From positions 1 through 64,000 of the forward strand of contig QRFJ01004948.1 in the NCBI GenBank assembly GCA_006176705.1: a DNA stretch of 64,000 nucleotides, read 5' to 3'. The position numbers and the translations under genes were made by a program. The notes under the pieces are model-generated. The model saw only the letters and a program-made list of their open reading frames with translations. It had not been told where the DNA came from and made no database searches. Below are positions 1 through 10,374 of this stretch, in pieces (the stretch's first letter is position 1; each line of letters begins with the position of its first letter). The stretch comes from Cocos nucifera. Lineage: Eukaryota; Streptophyta; Magnoliopsida; Arecales; Arecaceae.

Positions 1-1599
1 TTATAATAACATCTGATAAACAGCAAATAAAAATTATTTAATTTTAAATATCATATGAGATATGATAGATGCATGACTAGACTAGTTGTAGAATAGTTCT
101 ACATAATTGTCTAGATTAGAATTTATTTTGATTAGATCAATTTAAATCTAATTTTTCAGATTATTATATGATAATTTAGATCTGAAAACATGCATGATTA
201 TGATACATGAGATGTATGCAAAATATGCCTTGGTTAGATCTAAATTTGTATATGAGATATATGATATAGATCTATAACTGTTTTGTAGATTTACATGTTC
301 CTGATTAAGGCGTTCCTCTTGGCCGTCCGGTCATAAGAACGAAGAAGGGTTTAAAGGCCCTCTCTTCCCATTCGATGGGGTGTTCTTATGACGTGTAGGG
401 GTGCTGCGTGTTCGTCCTTAATCAGAAACCCAAAACTTACTTTCTGCAAAACCCTAGATCCTGAAACCCTAGGATTTATTGTGCATATTTTGTTTATGAA
501 CCCAACTTAATTAAGAATTAAGTTTATGGAATATTAATTAGGTCTAAAATTGAGAATTTCAGATCTAAGACATATTCATAATACTGGGTTCGGGCTTGGG
601 TAGCTCAATTAGGTCTAAGCGGTTGATCAAACCGAATCAAGAGTTGGTTAGATGGGATCAACAATGCTTAAATTGACCAGCCTAATAGGATTAAGTCTGG
701 GTCAAGATCGAGTCACGATCAAGGAAGACCTAATTAGGCTCAGAGGTTAGAGTCTGGATTGTAGGCTAACCCAATTGGTTCTGACTCAACAATTTGGTGT
801 CTAAGGTAAGTTTGGCACAGACGACCGACTGGTTTTTAATTGGAAGCTACTCGACCTGAATGCGTTCTTGTACGAGTTAATGGCATATTCCTTCCACCGA
901 TCTCACTTACCTGGCCATATCTGTTGACACAGTTCTGATCTGAGGTGGTCAATAATCCGAGCTAACCCATGCCACTAGGTTAGTCATAATTGTTATGACT
1001 AAGCCAAGTCAAGTTTAATGAGACCTGAATCAATTCTCCCTAAGAAAAGATTAAGTCCGAGGTCTTCCACCATTGTAGACGTGCGGGCCCTTCCCGGGGT
1101 TGATTGTTCTCGGCTGGATACAGTGGCTCAGTTGCACCGGGAAAACGCAACCATGTCTATTAGGCATTGGATGCTATGGGCTGGAGGATGAGTTGGGCTC
1201 AATATTTCGGATACGGTGAGAGACCCAATTAGGAACCCAGTCTATGCAAATGGTGGGTCTGACTTAACTAAGGAGTGGATCAATATTTCGGATACGGTGA
1301 GATTCATGAATTAGAGACCAAGTTTGGGTGCACCATGATTAGAGAATCATTGAACAAGAGTTGTTCACTCATTGGCTAACCCATCACCAATAACTGTTAG
1401 GTGAGGTGATGAGTCAGTTGGTGAGACCGCACCACCCACTAGAAATCATCAATCGCGGAGATTTTCGCATCTCTACAGAGGGAGTGTAGGGATCCGAGAA
1501 AATAGTGGGAGCTAATTTGTTTAAAAATAAAATCCCTAAACAAATTGGTCAAGTCAAAATTACAGTATCTAACTAGAATCTTTGACTCTCTACAGGAAA
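1..1599 (+). other. Long 5' leader of copia A1
   Basis: Untranslated leader between the primer-binding site (outside the window) and the gag ATG at 1600. With the missing part it is about 1.87 kb, which is long for a copia element. No ORF here looks real. A strong stem-loop sits at 301-425. A 20-bp segment, CAATATTTCGGATACGGTGA, occurs twice (near 1200 and 1281), a small direct duplication. The AG before 1600 (CTCTACAG) could be a splice acceptor, which would explain such a leader, but this is inference. Confidence 0.7.
301..425 (+). promoter_or_regulatory. Structured RNA stem-loop in A1 leader
   Basis: Two nested perfect inverted repeats are visible: CTGATTAAGG (301-310) with CCTTAATCAG (416-425), and GTCATAAGAAC (330-340) with GTTCTTATGAC (382-392). 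Between the inner arms a further hairpin (CCCAT-TCG-ATGGG) and a GAAGAAGGG/CCCTCTCTTC pairing are possible. Position in the genomic RNA leader would fit a packaging, dimerisation or translation-control structure, but no function is shown by sequence alone. Confidence 0.55.
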
Positions 1600-2478
1600 A
1601 TGTCTGCGTCCAACCCACTGGCACGTATCCTAGACACACATAGACTGACTGGACCCAATTATAAAGATTGGCTCAGGAACTACAAAATTGTTTTGGGTTC
1701 AGAGAAGTTAACACATGTTTTGGACCAGGACCCTCCCACCTTACCAGCTCGTCCATCCACTGAACAGAGAGCGTCTCTGGAAAAATGGATTGACGAAGAC
1801 AATAAGGCCAGATACTACATGTTGGGCTCGATGTCTGATGAGCTCCAGCGCCAACATGAAGATATCGGGACTGCTCGCCAAATGTTGGCTCACCTGCAGG
1901 AGATGTTTGGTGAACAGAGTCGCGCAGCCAAATATCAAGTCACGAAACGACTTTTTAAGGCTAAGATGCGTGATGGGCAGTCAGTCCAAGATCACTGTCT
2001 GACAATGATCAAGGACATGGAAGAGCTTGAGAAGCTCGGTGTGAAGTTGGACTTGGACTTGCAGAATGATATTATTCTGCAATCCTTGACTGATGCATAT
2101 GGGCAATTCATCATGAATTACCACATGCATAAACTTCAGAATTCCTTGGCCGAGTTAATGAATATGCTGGTTACCGCTGAGCTTTCTATGAAAGGTTCTA
2201 AAGGCTCAGTTCATGCTATGGAACGGACTTCTTCCAAAAGAAAGTCTTATGGAAAGAAAAAGAAGTCTGTGAAAAAGCAAAAGGTAGAAGGATCAAAGAA
2301 GAAGAAGGCAGAACCGAAGAAGAAGGTCGATGGCAAAGGAAAGTGTTTCCATTGCAACAGCGACGGCCATTGGAAGCGGAACTGCCCTACTTACCTGGCC
2401 ACCCTAAAGAACAAGAAGGAAGGTCCTTCTGGAGGTATGCTCATTATTCGAGCAAAACGTGAATGCCAAATGACCTAG
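1600..2478 (+). CDS. gag: Copia A1 gag (nucleocapsid/capsid)
   Basis: Encodes the retrotransposon capsid precursor that packages element RNA in cytoplasmic particles. The start MSASNPLAR at 1600 is chosen over an upstream in-frame ATG at 1582 because family gags begin close to this point. The first ~200 residues have the UBN2/retrotran_gag pattern (YKDWLRNYK, YYMLGSMSDEL, DMEELEKLG). A Lys-rich stretch follows, then a CCHC zinc knuckle CFHCNSDGHWKRNC near 2345-2386. The frame stops at 2478, just after the point where protease should begin; the C-terminus is therefore abnormal and results from the protease deletion near 2449. Confidence 0.88.
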   Translation: MSASNPLARILDTHRLTGPNYKDWLRNYKIVLGSEKLTHVLDQDPPTLPARPSTEQRASLEKWIDEDNKARYYMLGSMSDELQRQHEDIGTARQMLAHLQEMFGEQSRAAKYQVTKRLFKAKMRDGQSVQDHCLTMIKDMEELEKLGVKLDLDLQNDIILQSLTDAYGQFIMNYHMHKLQNSLAELMNMLVTAELSMKGSKGSVHAMERTSSKRKSYGKKKKSVKKQKVEGSKKKKAEPKKKVDGKGKCFHCNSDGHWKRNCPTYLATLKNKKEGPSGGMLIIRAKRECQMT

Positions 2479-2479
2479 G

Positions 2480-5147
2480 GATAGTCCAAACGACAGATAT
2501 CTATGGCACCTGAGATTAGGTCATATAGCAGAAGATAGGATTAACAAATTGGAGAAAAATGGGCTATTGAGTCCATTGACTTTTGAGTCATATCCAACTT
2601 GTGAATCTTGTCTTCAAGGCAAAATGACTAAACTCCCTTTTGTTGGACATGGGGAGAGGGCCACAGATCTCCTTGCCCTAGTACATACTGATGTGTGCGG
2701 CCCATTCGATGTGCCGGCTAGAGGCAATTTTGTCTACTTCATTACCTTTACCGATGATCTGTCTAGGTATGGGTATGTGTATCTTATGAGACATAAGTCT
2801 GAAGCCTTTGAAAAGTTCAAAGAATTCAGACATGAAGTAGAAAAACAAACTGGAAAACCCATTAAGGTTCTTCGATCAGATCGAGGAGGTGAATACCTTA
2901 GCCGAGGAATTCCTAGACTATCTTAAGGAAAATGGCATAGTCTCTCAATGGACTCCACCAGGAACACCTCAACTCAACGGGGTTTCAGAACGGAGAAATC
3001 GGACTCTATTGGATATGGTTCGATCCATGATGAGCTTCACAGACCTCCCAGATTTTCTTTGGGGACATTCATTATTAACTTCAATCTATTTACTGAATAG
3101 GGTTCCCTCTAAAACCGTTCCTACCACACCGTATGAGATATGGCACGGTAAGAAACCAAGTCTGAGTCATCTCAGAATTTGGGGTTGTCCGGCTTATGTC
3201 AAAAGACAACAAGCGGACAAGTTAGAGTTTAGGTCCTTTAGAGCTCGATTCATAGGATATCCTAAAGAGTCATTAGGATACTATTTCTACATTCCAGAAG
3301 ACCACAATGTGATTGTGAGTCGACATGCCATATTTCTTGAAAAATAGTTTATTCAAGATAGCGGCATTGGAAAGCAGATTAAGCTTGATGAGAAAGTCTC
3401 ACAAGCAGAAAGAGCTAAGGACCAAGTGGAACCAAATCAGGTAGAGCCAATAAGAACACTACCTCCTCCACCTCGTAGATCGGAAAGAGTTTCCCGTCCC
3501 CCTGAAAGATACTTAGGTATTATTTCAGAGGACGTAGAGGAAATGTTCCTCATAGGTAATGGTGCTCATGGTGATGATCCCAAAACCTACAACGAGGCGA
3601 TATCAGATATCGACTCCGAGAAATGGCTTGAGGCAATGAAGTCAGAGATCGACTCGATGCACTCAAACCAAGTCTGGACCTTGGTAGATCCACCAGAAGG
3701 TATAGTACCTATTGGGTGTAAATGGATCTTCAAGAGAAAGATTGGTGCAGATGGGAATGTGGAGACATTCAAGGCTAGACTGGTGGCAAAAGGTTATAGT
3801 CAACGTGAAGGCATTGACTATCAGGATACCTTTTCCCCAGTAGCTATGCTAAAATCCATCCGCACATTGCTTGCTGTTGCAGCCTATTTCGATTATGAAA
3901 TATGGCAAATGGACGTGAAAACGGCATTCCTAAATGGATATCTTGAGGAAGATATCTATATGGAACAGCCGCTAGGTTTCACATCCAGTGATACTGATCA
4001 CAAGGTTTGCAAGCTGCAAAGGTCCATATATGGACTTAAGCAAGCATCTCGGAGCTGGAACACTCGTTTCAATGATGTGATCAAAAAGTTTGGTTTCATC
4101 AAAAATGAAGAGGAACCATGTGTTTTCAAAAGGGTCAGTGGGAGCGCTGTTGTCTTCCTCGTATTGTACGTGGATGACATCCTCCTTATTGGGAATGATA
4201 TTCCCATGTTGACATCAGTCAAGATGTGGTTGTCTAAGGAATTCTCCATGAAAGACCTAGGTGAAGCATCCTTTATTCTAGGAATTAAGGTCTATAGGGA
4301 TAGACCGAATAGGATGCTAGGACTTTCACAGAAGATGTACATAGAGGAAGTACTAAAGAGGTTTAGTATGGAAAACTCTAAGAGGGGATTAATACCCTTC
4401 AGACATGGTATTCATCTTTCCAAGAAGATGTGCCCCAGCACACCTGAGGAAATAGAACGCATGAGCAAGATCCCTTATGCTTCTGCAATAGGGAGCCTCA
4501 TGTATGCCATGCTATGTACACGACCTGATATAGCCCATGCTGTGAGTGTCACAAGCAGATATCAGTCAAATCCAGGTGAAGAACACTGGACTTCTGTGAA
4601 ATGTATCCTTAAGTACTTGAGAAGAACTAAGGATATGATGTTGGTCTTTGGTAATGGAGAACTCCTGGTCCAGGGATACACAGACTCGGACTTCATGTCC
4701 GATATAGATGATCGAAAGTCGACATCTGGAAGTCTGTTTGTGTGCAATGGTGGAGCTGTCAGCTGGAAGAGTTCCAAGCAAATTGTGATAGCAGATTCCA
4801 CCATGGAAGCAGAATATATAGCTGCATCAGAGGCTGCAAAGGAAGCGTTCTGGTACAAGAAGTTTGCTGCAGAAATTGGAGTAATGCCATCAGATGCCAT
4901 TCCTCTTTACTGCGACAACAATGGCGCCATAGCCCTTGCTAAGGAGCCGAGGTCTCACCAGAAGTCCAAGCACATTGAGCGGCGATATCATCTCATCCGC
5001 GATTACCTTGAGAAAGGTTACGTTGAGGTCAAGAGAGTCAACTCCGCAGATAATGTGGCAGACCCACTGACAAAGCCATTGGGCCAGCAGAAGATCGAAG
5101 CCCACCTTGAGAAGATGGGACTTAGACTTGTAGCCAATTGGCTTTAG
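2480..5147 (+). pseudogene. pol: Copia A1 pol: integrase, RT and RNase H; protease missing
   Basis: In order: the HHCC integrase zinc domain (WHLRLGHI... CESCLQGKM); the integrase core with D (VHTDVCGPF, ~2690), D (LRSDRGGEY, ~2880) and E (GVSERRNRTLLDM, ~2990); the RT with YVDDILL near 4167; and RNase H with GYTDSDF (~4674), [11 protein letters not shown] (~4803), DNNGAIALA and the HIERRYH tail. The final frame opens at 3426 and runs 573 codons to TAG 5147. Breaks: no protease motif upstream, a one-base frameshift near 2900, and an in-frame TAG at 3345-3347 that the sister copy A2 shares. Without protease this copy could move only with help in trans. Confidence 0.93.
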
Positions 5148-5149
5148 GA

Positions 5150-5161
5150 CAAGTGGGAGAT
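5150..5161 (+). promoter_or_regulatory. Polypurine tract of copia A1
   Basis: Purine-rich CAAGTGGGAGAT directly before the LTR TGTTAGATATATG. This is the expected primer site for plus-strand DNA synthesis. The same sequence lies, inverted, beside the A2 3' LTR at 41524-41536. Confidence 0.75.
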
Positions 5162-6483
5162 TGTTAGATATATGTGCCCTAGAAGCCAGAATTGGCTGAC
5201 ACTTGTAATACACTTCTAGGGGCAAAATTGTAATTTTGACTATAATTAATGAAATGGGTTATTTTCTATCACACATGTGTATTTAGTGTCTGTGATACAT
5301 CCTTTGAGTTAATGGTAATGATAATTCATATTTTCAAGAGTTGAAAATTTAAGACATGAATAATCATTATTAACTCATAAACAGCTCCCGACCATAGGAT
5401 CATCACGAGGATGGTGATTGATCCGGAAGGTTGGTGTACGATCGCTTCTCTTTAGTAGATGAGTCTTGAGTCTACGGTGTGGAGACACTGGAGCGAGAGT
5501 ACAGGTACTCGTTAGAGAACGAGGGCATTGAGCGTGACCACCTCGAGTAGTCATTAGGGAGTCTACCTTCTCGTCAATGACTGACTCGATGCTGCAGTAG
5601 TGTGTCTGGTTCTTTGACCTGAGATGCATCGGCAGTTCACCTTGAGGGTGTTATAGTTTGACTACACCATTACTCGGTCTCCTAGCCATATGGAACCCTG
5701 AGGTGTATGTTGGCTGTGACATGTTCATTGTAGGAACTGGATTGCATCAAGATGGGATCTATCTACCTCGGTGGTAGAGGAGTAGCCCTATGATGATCAT
5801 GAGAATCAAGTCCTGAAGCCCATGGCCATGGTAGAGTGAAATAATAGAAAGAGTTTCTATTTAGATTTTCACACTGGACTCGAATCGAATGATTACATCA
5901 TATGACAGAGACTAGGGTTTGACGAGTTCACCTTAACCCTAATCTGATCGGGGCTCAAGATAGAAGAACTGAATCACACAGGTAGCTGCACCAAGAGGTT
6001 CGCATTCAGCTCTGATGGGTTGCCACCATATACTGCTAGGTGTCACTGGTGGATTTTGGGAGCAATTAGAATGATTTAGATGATCGATCATTCTAGCTGT
6101 TCGAATCAGAAGAGTTCTGATCCATCGAAAGGAGTTTCGATGATGTCTATGATAGAGATCATGACATATCCCATTACCATACAGAACTGAACCTAACTGG
6201 GTCACACAAACAAGGGTTTGAATCTGGTGATCATCAATTGAACTGATCTAGTTCAATTGATCTGAATGAGATTCAATTAGGTTCAAGGAAATCGTGCTAG
6301 CACTCGATTGAACCTAACGTTCTTCTTTTACTATCATAAATAAGTTGTCCTGACTGAGCCAAAGGAGTTTGTGCTCAATCAGAGGCCTTCATATGGTCTG
6401 ACTGGAGGTTGTCCAAGTCAGAATAGGTTGTCTTATTTGTAAGACATTACCTGCCATTTTTGGTCACCTGCCATTTCTTGTTC

Positions 6484-6551
6484 TTTGACTTTGGTCAAAA
6501 GTCTACCTTTGACTGGTCAAACGTTGACCATTGACCCTTTGACTTTTGACC
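6484..6551 (+). promoter_or_regulatory. Cluster of eight W-box motifs in LTR U3
   Basis: Eight TTGAC[C/T] motifs lie on the two strands within about 70 bp (TTGACT, GGTCAA, TTGACT, GGTCAA, TTGACC, TTGACC, TTGACT, TTGACC). W-boxes bind WRKY transcription factors, which act in plant defence and stress responses. The cluster lies about 300 bp upstream of the TATA box and recurs in both A2 LTRs (about 40133-40203 and 48236-48305) with one motif altered in each. Confidence 0.7.
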
Positions 6552-6855
6552 ACATGTCATGCACCTATTGGAGAGCTGGTGGGGGCTTGTCCCCCTGCCA
6601 GAACCTGGCAAGGAGAAGGGCGCACGCCAAGGGTGGCGTGAGCCCAAGTAGGAGGCGCCTAGGAGTCCTTGTTGGACAAGGACTCCACCTCCCTTTAGGA
6701 TTCCAATTAGAGTTCTACTAAGAATCCAGTTTGACTGGTCTTAGGCGCCCTCTAAGGAGGAATCCAGGGGTCTCTTTTTCAACCAATCAGATTTAGATCT
6801 GATTTCACAAAGGGTTGTGATTGGTTGAGAGGAAGAAGAGTTGGATCACGCTTAG

Positions 6856-6866
6856 TCTATAAATAA
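6856..6866 (+). promoter_or_regulatory. LTR TATA box (A1)
   Basis: TCTATAAATAA, followed about 30 bp later by a C-rich stretch that could contain the transcription start. The same motif is kept, inverted, in both A2 LTRs (near 39818 and 47921). Confidence 0.65.
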
Positions 6867-7435
6867 GACCCTGCGCCCAACCCTAATCCTAAGTCTTATT
6901 GAAAGAGATTTCCCACGTCCAAGGCTGCCTCTCCCCTCCTTCTCCATGCCATACTCTCTTCTCCCCTTGCTCTCCACGTCCAAAAGTGTTTTGGACTTAG
7001 TTTGGTGCAATTCAGATCAAGGAAAGGCGATCAAAAGCAAGAAGGCTGCGCTGCTGCAAAAGGACGACTGCAGATCTTCAAAAGAGTTTTGAAGATCCTC
7101 CAGATCAGATCCAGATCTGATTTTTGGAGGTGTGATAGAGAAGAAGAGGTTCTCCAGATCCAACCCGAGTGGATACCGGTAGAGGCCAGGCGCTTGCGTG
7201 GCTAAGATCCAGAACCTTCCGCTACAATCAGGATCATCTACAGGGTAATAGGATTACCCAAATTGGGTAAATTAAATTTGATTTAATTTATCTTATTTTA
7301 TTTGTTAAAATAATAAGAATCAGATCTGAAACATATCAAGATCTGATTGAGATCAAGAGAAAAAATTTTGAAATATATCTCTTGATCTAATCAGATCTGG
7401 ACGAACCTGGACCGGGAAATCAGGATTTCCCTTCA

Positions 7436-7887
7436 AGAACCAGACACACTACTGCAGCATCGAGTCAGTCATTGACGAGAAGGTAGACTTCCTAATGACT
7501 ACTCGAGGTGGTCACGCTCAGTGCCCTCATTCTCTAACGAGTACCTGTACTCTCGCTCTGGTGTCTCCACACCGTAGACTTAAGACTCATCTACTAAAGA
7601 GAAGCGATCGTACACCAACCTTCCGGATCAATCACCATCCTCGTGATGATCCTATGGTCGGGAGCTGTTTATGAGTTAACAATGATTATTCATATCTTAA
7701 ATTTTCAACTCTTGAAAATATGAATTATCATTACCATTAACTCAAAGGATGTATCACAGACACTAAATACACATATGTGATAGAAAATAACCCATTTCAT
7801 TAATTATAGTCAAAATTACAATTTTGCCCCTAGAAGTGTATTACAAGTGTCAGGCAATTCTGGCTTCTAGGGCACATATATCTAACA
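7436..7887 (-). repeat. Inverted A-family LTR fragment, insertion target of A1
   Basis: Reverse complement of the first ~450 bp of the A-family LTR, nearly identical to 41068-41523, ending ...TATATCTAACA at 7887. It touches the A1 3' LTR with no gap. No polypurine tract follows its outer end, so it is the outer (5') end of a minus-strand element or a solo LTR. Simplest reading: A1 inserted into this LTR; the rest should lie left of the window, and the A1 target duplication would be AGAAC (7436-7440). Confidence 0.8.
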
Positions 7888-8903
7888 GCACAAGCATCCG
7901 ACCTCCATCCACACAAGATCCTTGAATCCGATCAAAGGTTCATGAATTCACCTGGGTGCTAGCTTCCTTGCAAAAGTTATCTCCTGATGATTGATGAAGA
8001 ACTTCTCTATCATTTCTCTTAGATCCTCTAAGAGAAGAAGGAGAACAAGAGGAAGAAGAGGAAGAGGAAGAAGACCTATCTATCTCTTCTCTTCCCAAAA
8101 CCCAAGCCACATAGAAAGATGCATGCCTCTAAAAAGCAATGCCCAAGGGAGGATGTGCGTGTCTCCAAAACCCACGCCTCGTCAAAAAACACCCACCACA
8201 ACTTCAGAATTTTTACATTAAAAATCACATTTCCCATGCCCAATCTTCTTCTTTTATGGCATCCCAGAAAAGTGATAAGGGTGAACTCTTATCTCATAAG
8301 AATTCAAATCAATTCAAACACCTTTGAATTGGTCTAATCCTTATCCAAGAGAGGGGGGCATGAGATGGGGTGTACATCCTTTTTAGCATGAAGCAAGAGA
8401 TGCATGAGGAGGCTTGGGCATGGAGGAGTATGTGCATGAGATTTCTCATGCAAAATACTAGGCACGTGGGTTTTGTGGTGTTAGTTATCTAATAGGGCAC
8501 CAAGAGGTTGAGAGTCCTAGTCAAAAGGGATCTTTTGGTGCTTCATTAAACCCTAATCTAATTAGGATTGGTGCACCCAATTAGAGAGGAAATTCTAGTC
8601 CAACTAGGAATCCAATCTCTTTTGGTTAGATCCTAATCCAATTAGAAATTAGGTCAAACTCAAATCCTAATTAAATAAAGAATTGATCTTTCTTTCAATT
8701 GGAATATCTCATAATTCAATTAGGCTTGATCTAATCAAACTCAAACCAAGCCATATTGAATCTAATTTAACTGGACTTGATCCTAGCCCCATTGCTCAAT
8801 CAAATTGAGCCAATTAACAATCCAGTTGTTAATTAATCCTCCTACAACTCACTAACTCTTAATAAGTTTGATAATTGCAACAATGACATTGAATTAATCA
8901 TCA
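7888..8903 (-). repeat. Older A-related LTR, left part (interrupted by CACTA)
   Basis: AT-rich noncoding DNA that resumes at 18349 after the CACTA element; the two parts together look like one diverged LTR of the A superfamily in minus orientation. Its GA-rich tract, ATGCATG-rich segment and CAATTAGGATT-rich segment recur at about 62.3-63.3 kb. The first base, 7888, is where a younger LTR was inserted, so the true left end is outside the window. The last three bases are the CACTA target duplication TCA. Confidence 0.6.
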
Positions 8904-9205
8904 CACTACTATAGAAAAGGGCTATGGCAGCACATACTATGACAGCAATTTTTAAAACCACTGCAATAGGATTTATGACAGTGGCTAACTCTAACCATTG
9001 TCATAGATCCAACATGTGGCAGTGGTTTATACTAACCACTGCTATAGGTCAATATATGGCAAAGGTTATATATAACCGCTGCCATAGGTCAGACCTATGG
9101 CAGCGGTTAGAATTAACCGCTATCATAGGTTAGACCTATGGCTATGGTTCTTTGTACCGCTGTCGTAGCTCAACCTATTGCAGTGATTAGACATAACCGC
9201 TGCGA
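8904..9205. repeat. CACTA 5' terminus and subterminal repeats
   Basis: The TIR is followed by at least six variants of a ~35-bp unit around CTATGGCAGCGGTTA and its complement TAACCGCTGCCATAG. In CACTA elements such subterminal arrays are the binding region for the element DNA-binding protein. Confidence 0.8.
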
Positions 9206-9210
9206 TATCT

Positions 9211-10195
9211 TTTTTTTATATTTTTACTCTAAATATTAGATAATTTTAAAATTTAATGCCCATCTTCACCATTCAGTATCTAAATAATTATCATTAGAAT
9301 TTCATCACAAAATACCACCTCAATCCGATGGCCCTAGCTTCAAGAATTAGAAAAAATTGATTTCGACGACCATGAACGATGACGTGCTGACCTGATAGAT
9401 GGAGACCTTCGATGGGTTCAAAAATCTATAATGATGATCTCGATAATGTTTGCAGCATACTATCAAAGTTTCACTTTAATCAGATATTGTTATCATGGTC
9501 AATTAGCATGGGATGATTTCGATCGTTAAATGAGAAATGAGTGATCAAAAGATCATATGGCATCCGATTATGAGATAATTTTTTAGATAAATGATCTTGA
9601 CTACCATTTTAATTATTTTTATGATGGTGATCATAAAATTTAAATTATTTTTATAAAAACTATTCACGTTAAATAGATCTAGCAAAAATAACTAACAAAG
9701 TTTAAGAATGGGTATCAAGCGACATATAGTTTTGGATCGTTCTTAGATCCATAATGTAAATTTTATAATCACCATCATAAAAATGATTAAAATAGTAGTC
9801 AAGATTATTTATCTAAAAAATTATCTCATAATCGAATGCCATCTGATCCTTTGATCACTCATTTCTCATTTAATGGTCAAAATAATCCCATGCTAAATTG
9901 ACTATGATAACGATATCTAATTAAAGTGAAACATTAATAGTATGCTACAAACATCACCGAGATCATCATTGCAGATTTTTGAATCCATCAAAAGTCTCCA
10001 TCTATCAGATCATTATATTATCGTTCGTGATTATTGAAATTAAATTTTTTTGATTGATAAAGCTAGGACCATCGGATCGAGGCAGTCTTTTGTGATGATA
10101 CTCTAATGATAATTATTTAGATAATGAATGATGAAGATGAATATTAAATTTTAAAATTATATAATATTTAGAGTAAAAATATAAAAAATTAATTT
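9211..10195. repeat. Large imperfect palindrome inside CACTA 5' end
   Basis: Left arm about 9211-9640 and right arm about 9751-10195 are reverse complements with scattered mismatches and small indels; the loop is about 100 bp. Examples: TTACTCTAAATATTAGATAA with its partner at the far end, and GATGATCTCGATAATGTTTG against CAAACATCACCGAGATCATC. It is flanked on both sides by CACTA subterminal repeats. It may be a nested foldback insertion or a duplication within the terminus; no target duplication is clear. Confidence 0.75.
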
Positions 10196-10199
10196 TTAA

Positions 10200-10350
10200 T
10201 CTATGACAGTAGTTATTAAAAATTGTTGCCATAGATCTGTAGTAGTGGTTTTATAGCCGCTACTATAGACATATGGCAATGATTTTTAGTAACCACTGCC
10301 GTAGTCTACCTATAGTAGTGATTTAAAAATCACTGCCATAGATTAGGTTA
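10200..10350. repeat. Second block of CACTA subterminal repeats
   Basis: Four or more copies of the CTATG(A/G)CAGTGGTT-type unit in alternating orientation, the continuation of the 8904-9205 array after the palindrome. Their presence here shows that the palindrome lies within, not outside, the 5' subterminal zone. Confidence 0.7.
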
Positions 10351-10374
10351 TTTTCAGCCCACTCCCAAATTATT

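Larger units (their letters stand above)
1..7435 (+). mobile_element. Copia element A1 (Angela/Tork-like), 5' end beyond window
   Basis: Plus-strand Ty1/copia retrotransposon with leader, gag, pol and a 3' LTR. Order INT-RT-RNase H identifies copia. Aligning by eye with copy A2 (39244-49626, opposite strand), base 1 here matches A2 base 47084, so only about 270 bp of leader plus the 5' LTR (about 2.27 kb) lie left of the window. The internal part is about 400 bp shorter than in A2 because protease is missing. Pol also carries a frameshift and an in-frame stop, so the copy is non-autonomous. It ends at CA 7435, directly followed by an inverted LTR piece of the same family. The lineage call is from general gag/pol character and is less certain than the superfamily call. 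Confidence 0.93.
5162..7435 (+). repeat. 3' LTR of copia A1 (2274 bp)
   Basis: Begins TGTTAGATATATGTGCCC and ends GGATTTCCCTTCA. Both boundaries are confirmed by the A2 LTRs (39244-41523 and 47358-49626), where target duplications fix the ends. It contains a W-box cluster, a TATA box about 1.7 kb into the LTR, and a perfect 12-bp inverted repeat (ATCAATTGAACT / AGTTCAATTGAT, 6233-6261) present in all three LTR copies. Small ORFs seen in it on both strands have no recognisable domain. Confidence 0.93.

Noticed and set aside
5375..5629. 84-codon ORF repeated in three LTR copies (also 41056-41310 and 49159-49413)
   Set aside because: Lies in a noncoding LTR on the antisense strand, no domain; identity follows from recent copying.
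10300..10330. TAGTAGTG at 10314 as the right end of a smaller nested CACTA element
   Set aside because: The same octamer occurs within ordinary subterminal units (also near 10241), and no target duplication pairs with it.
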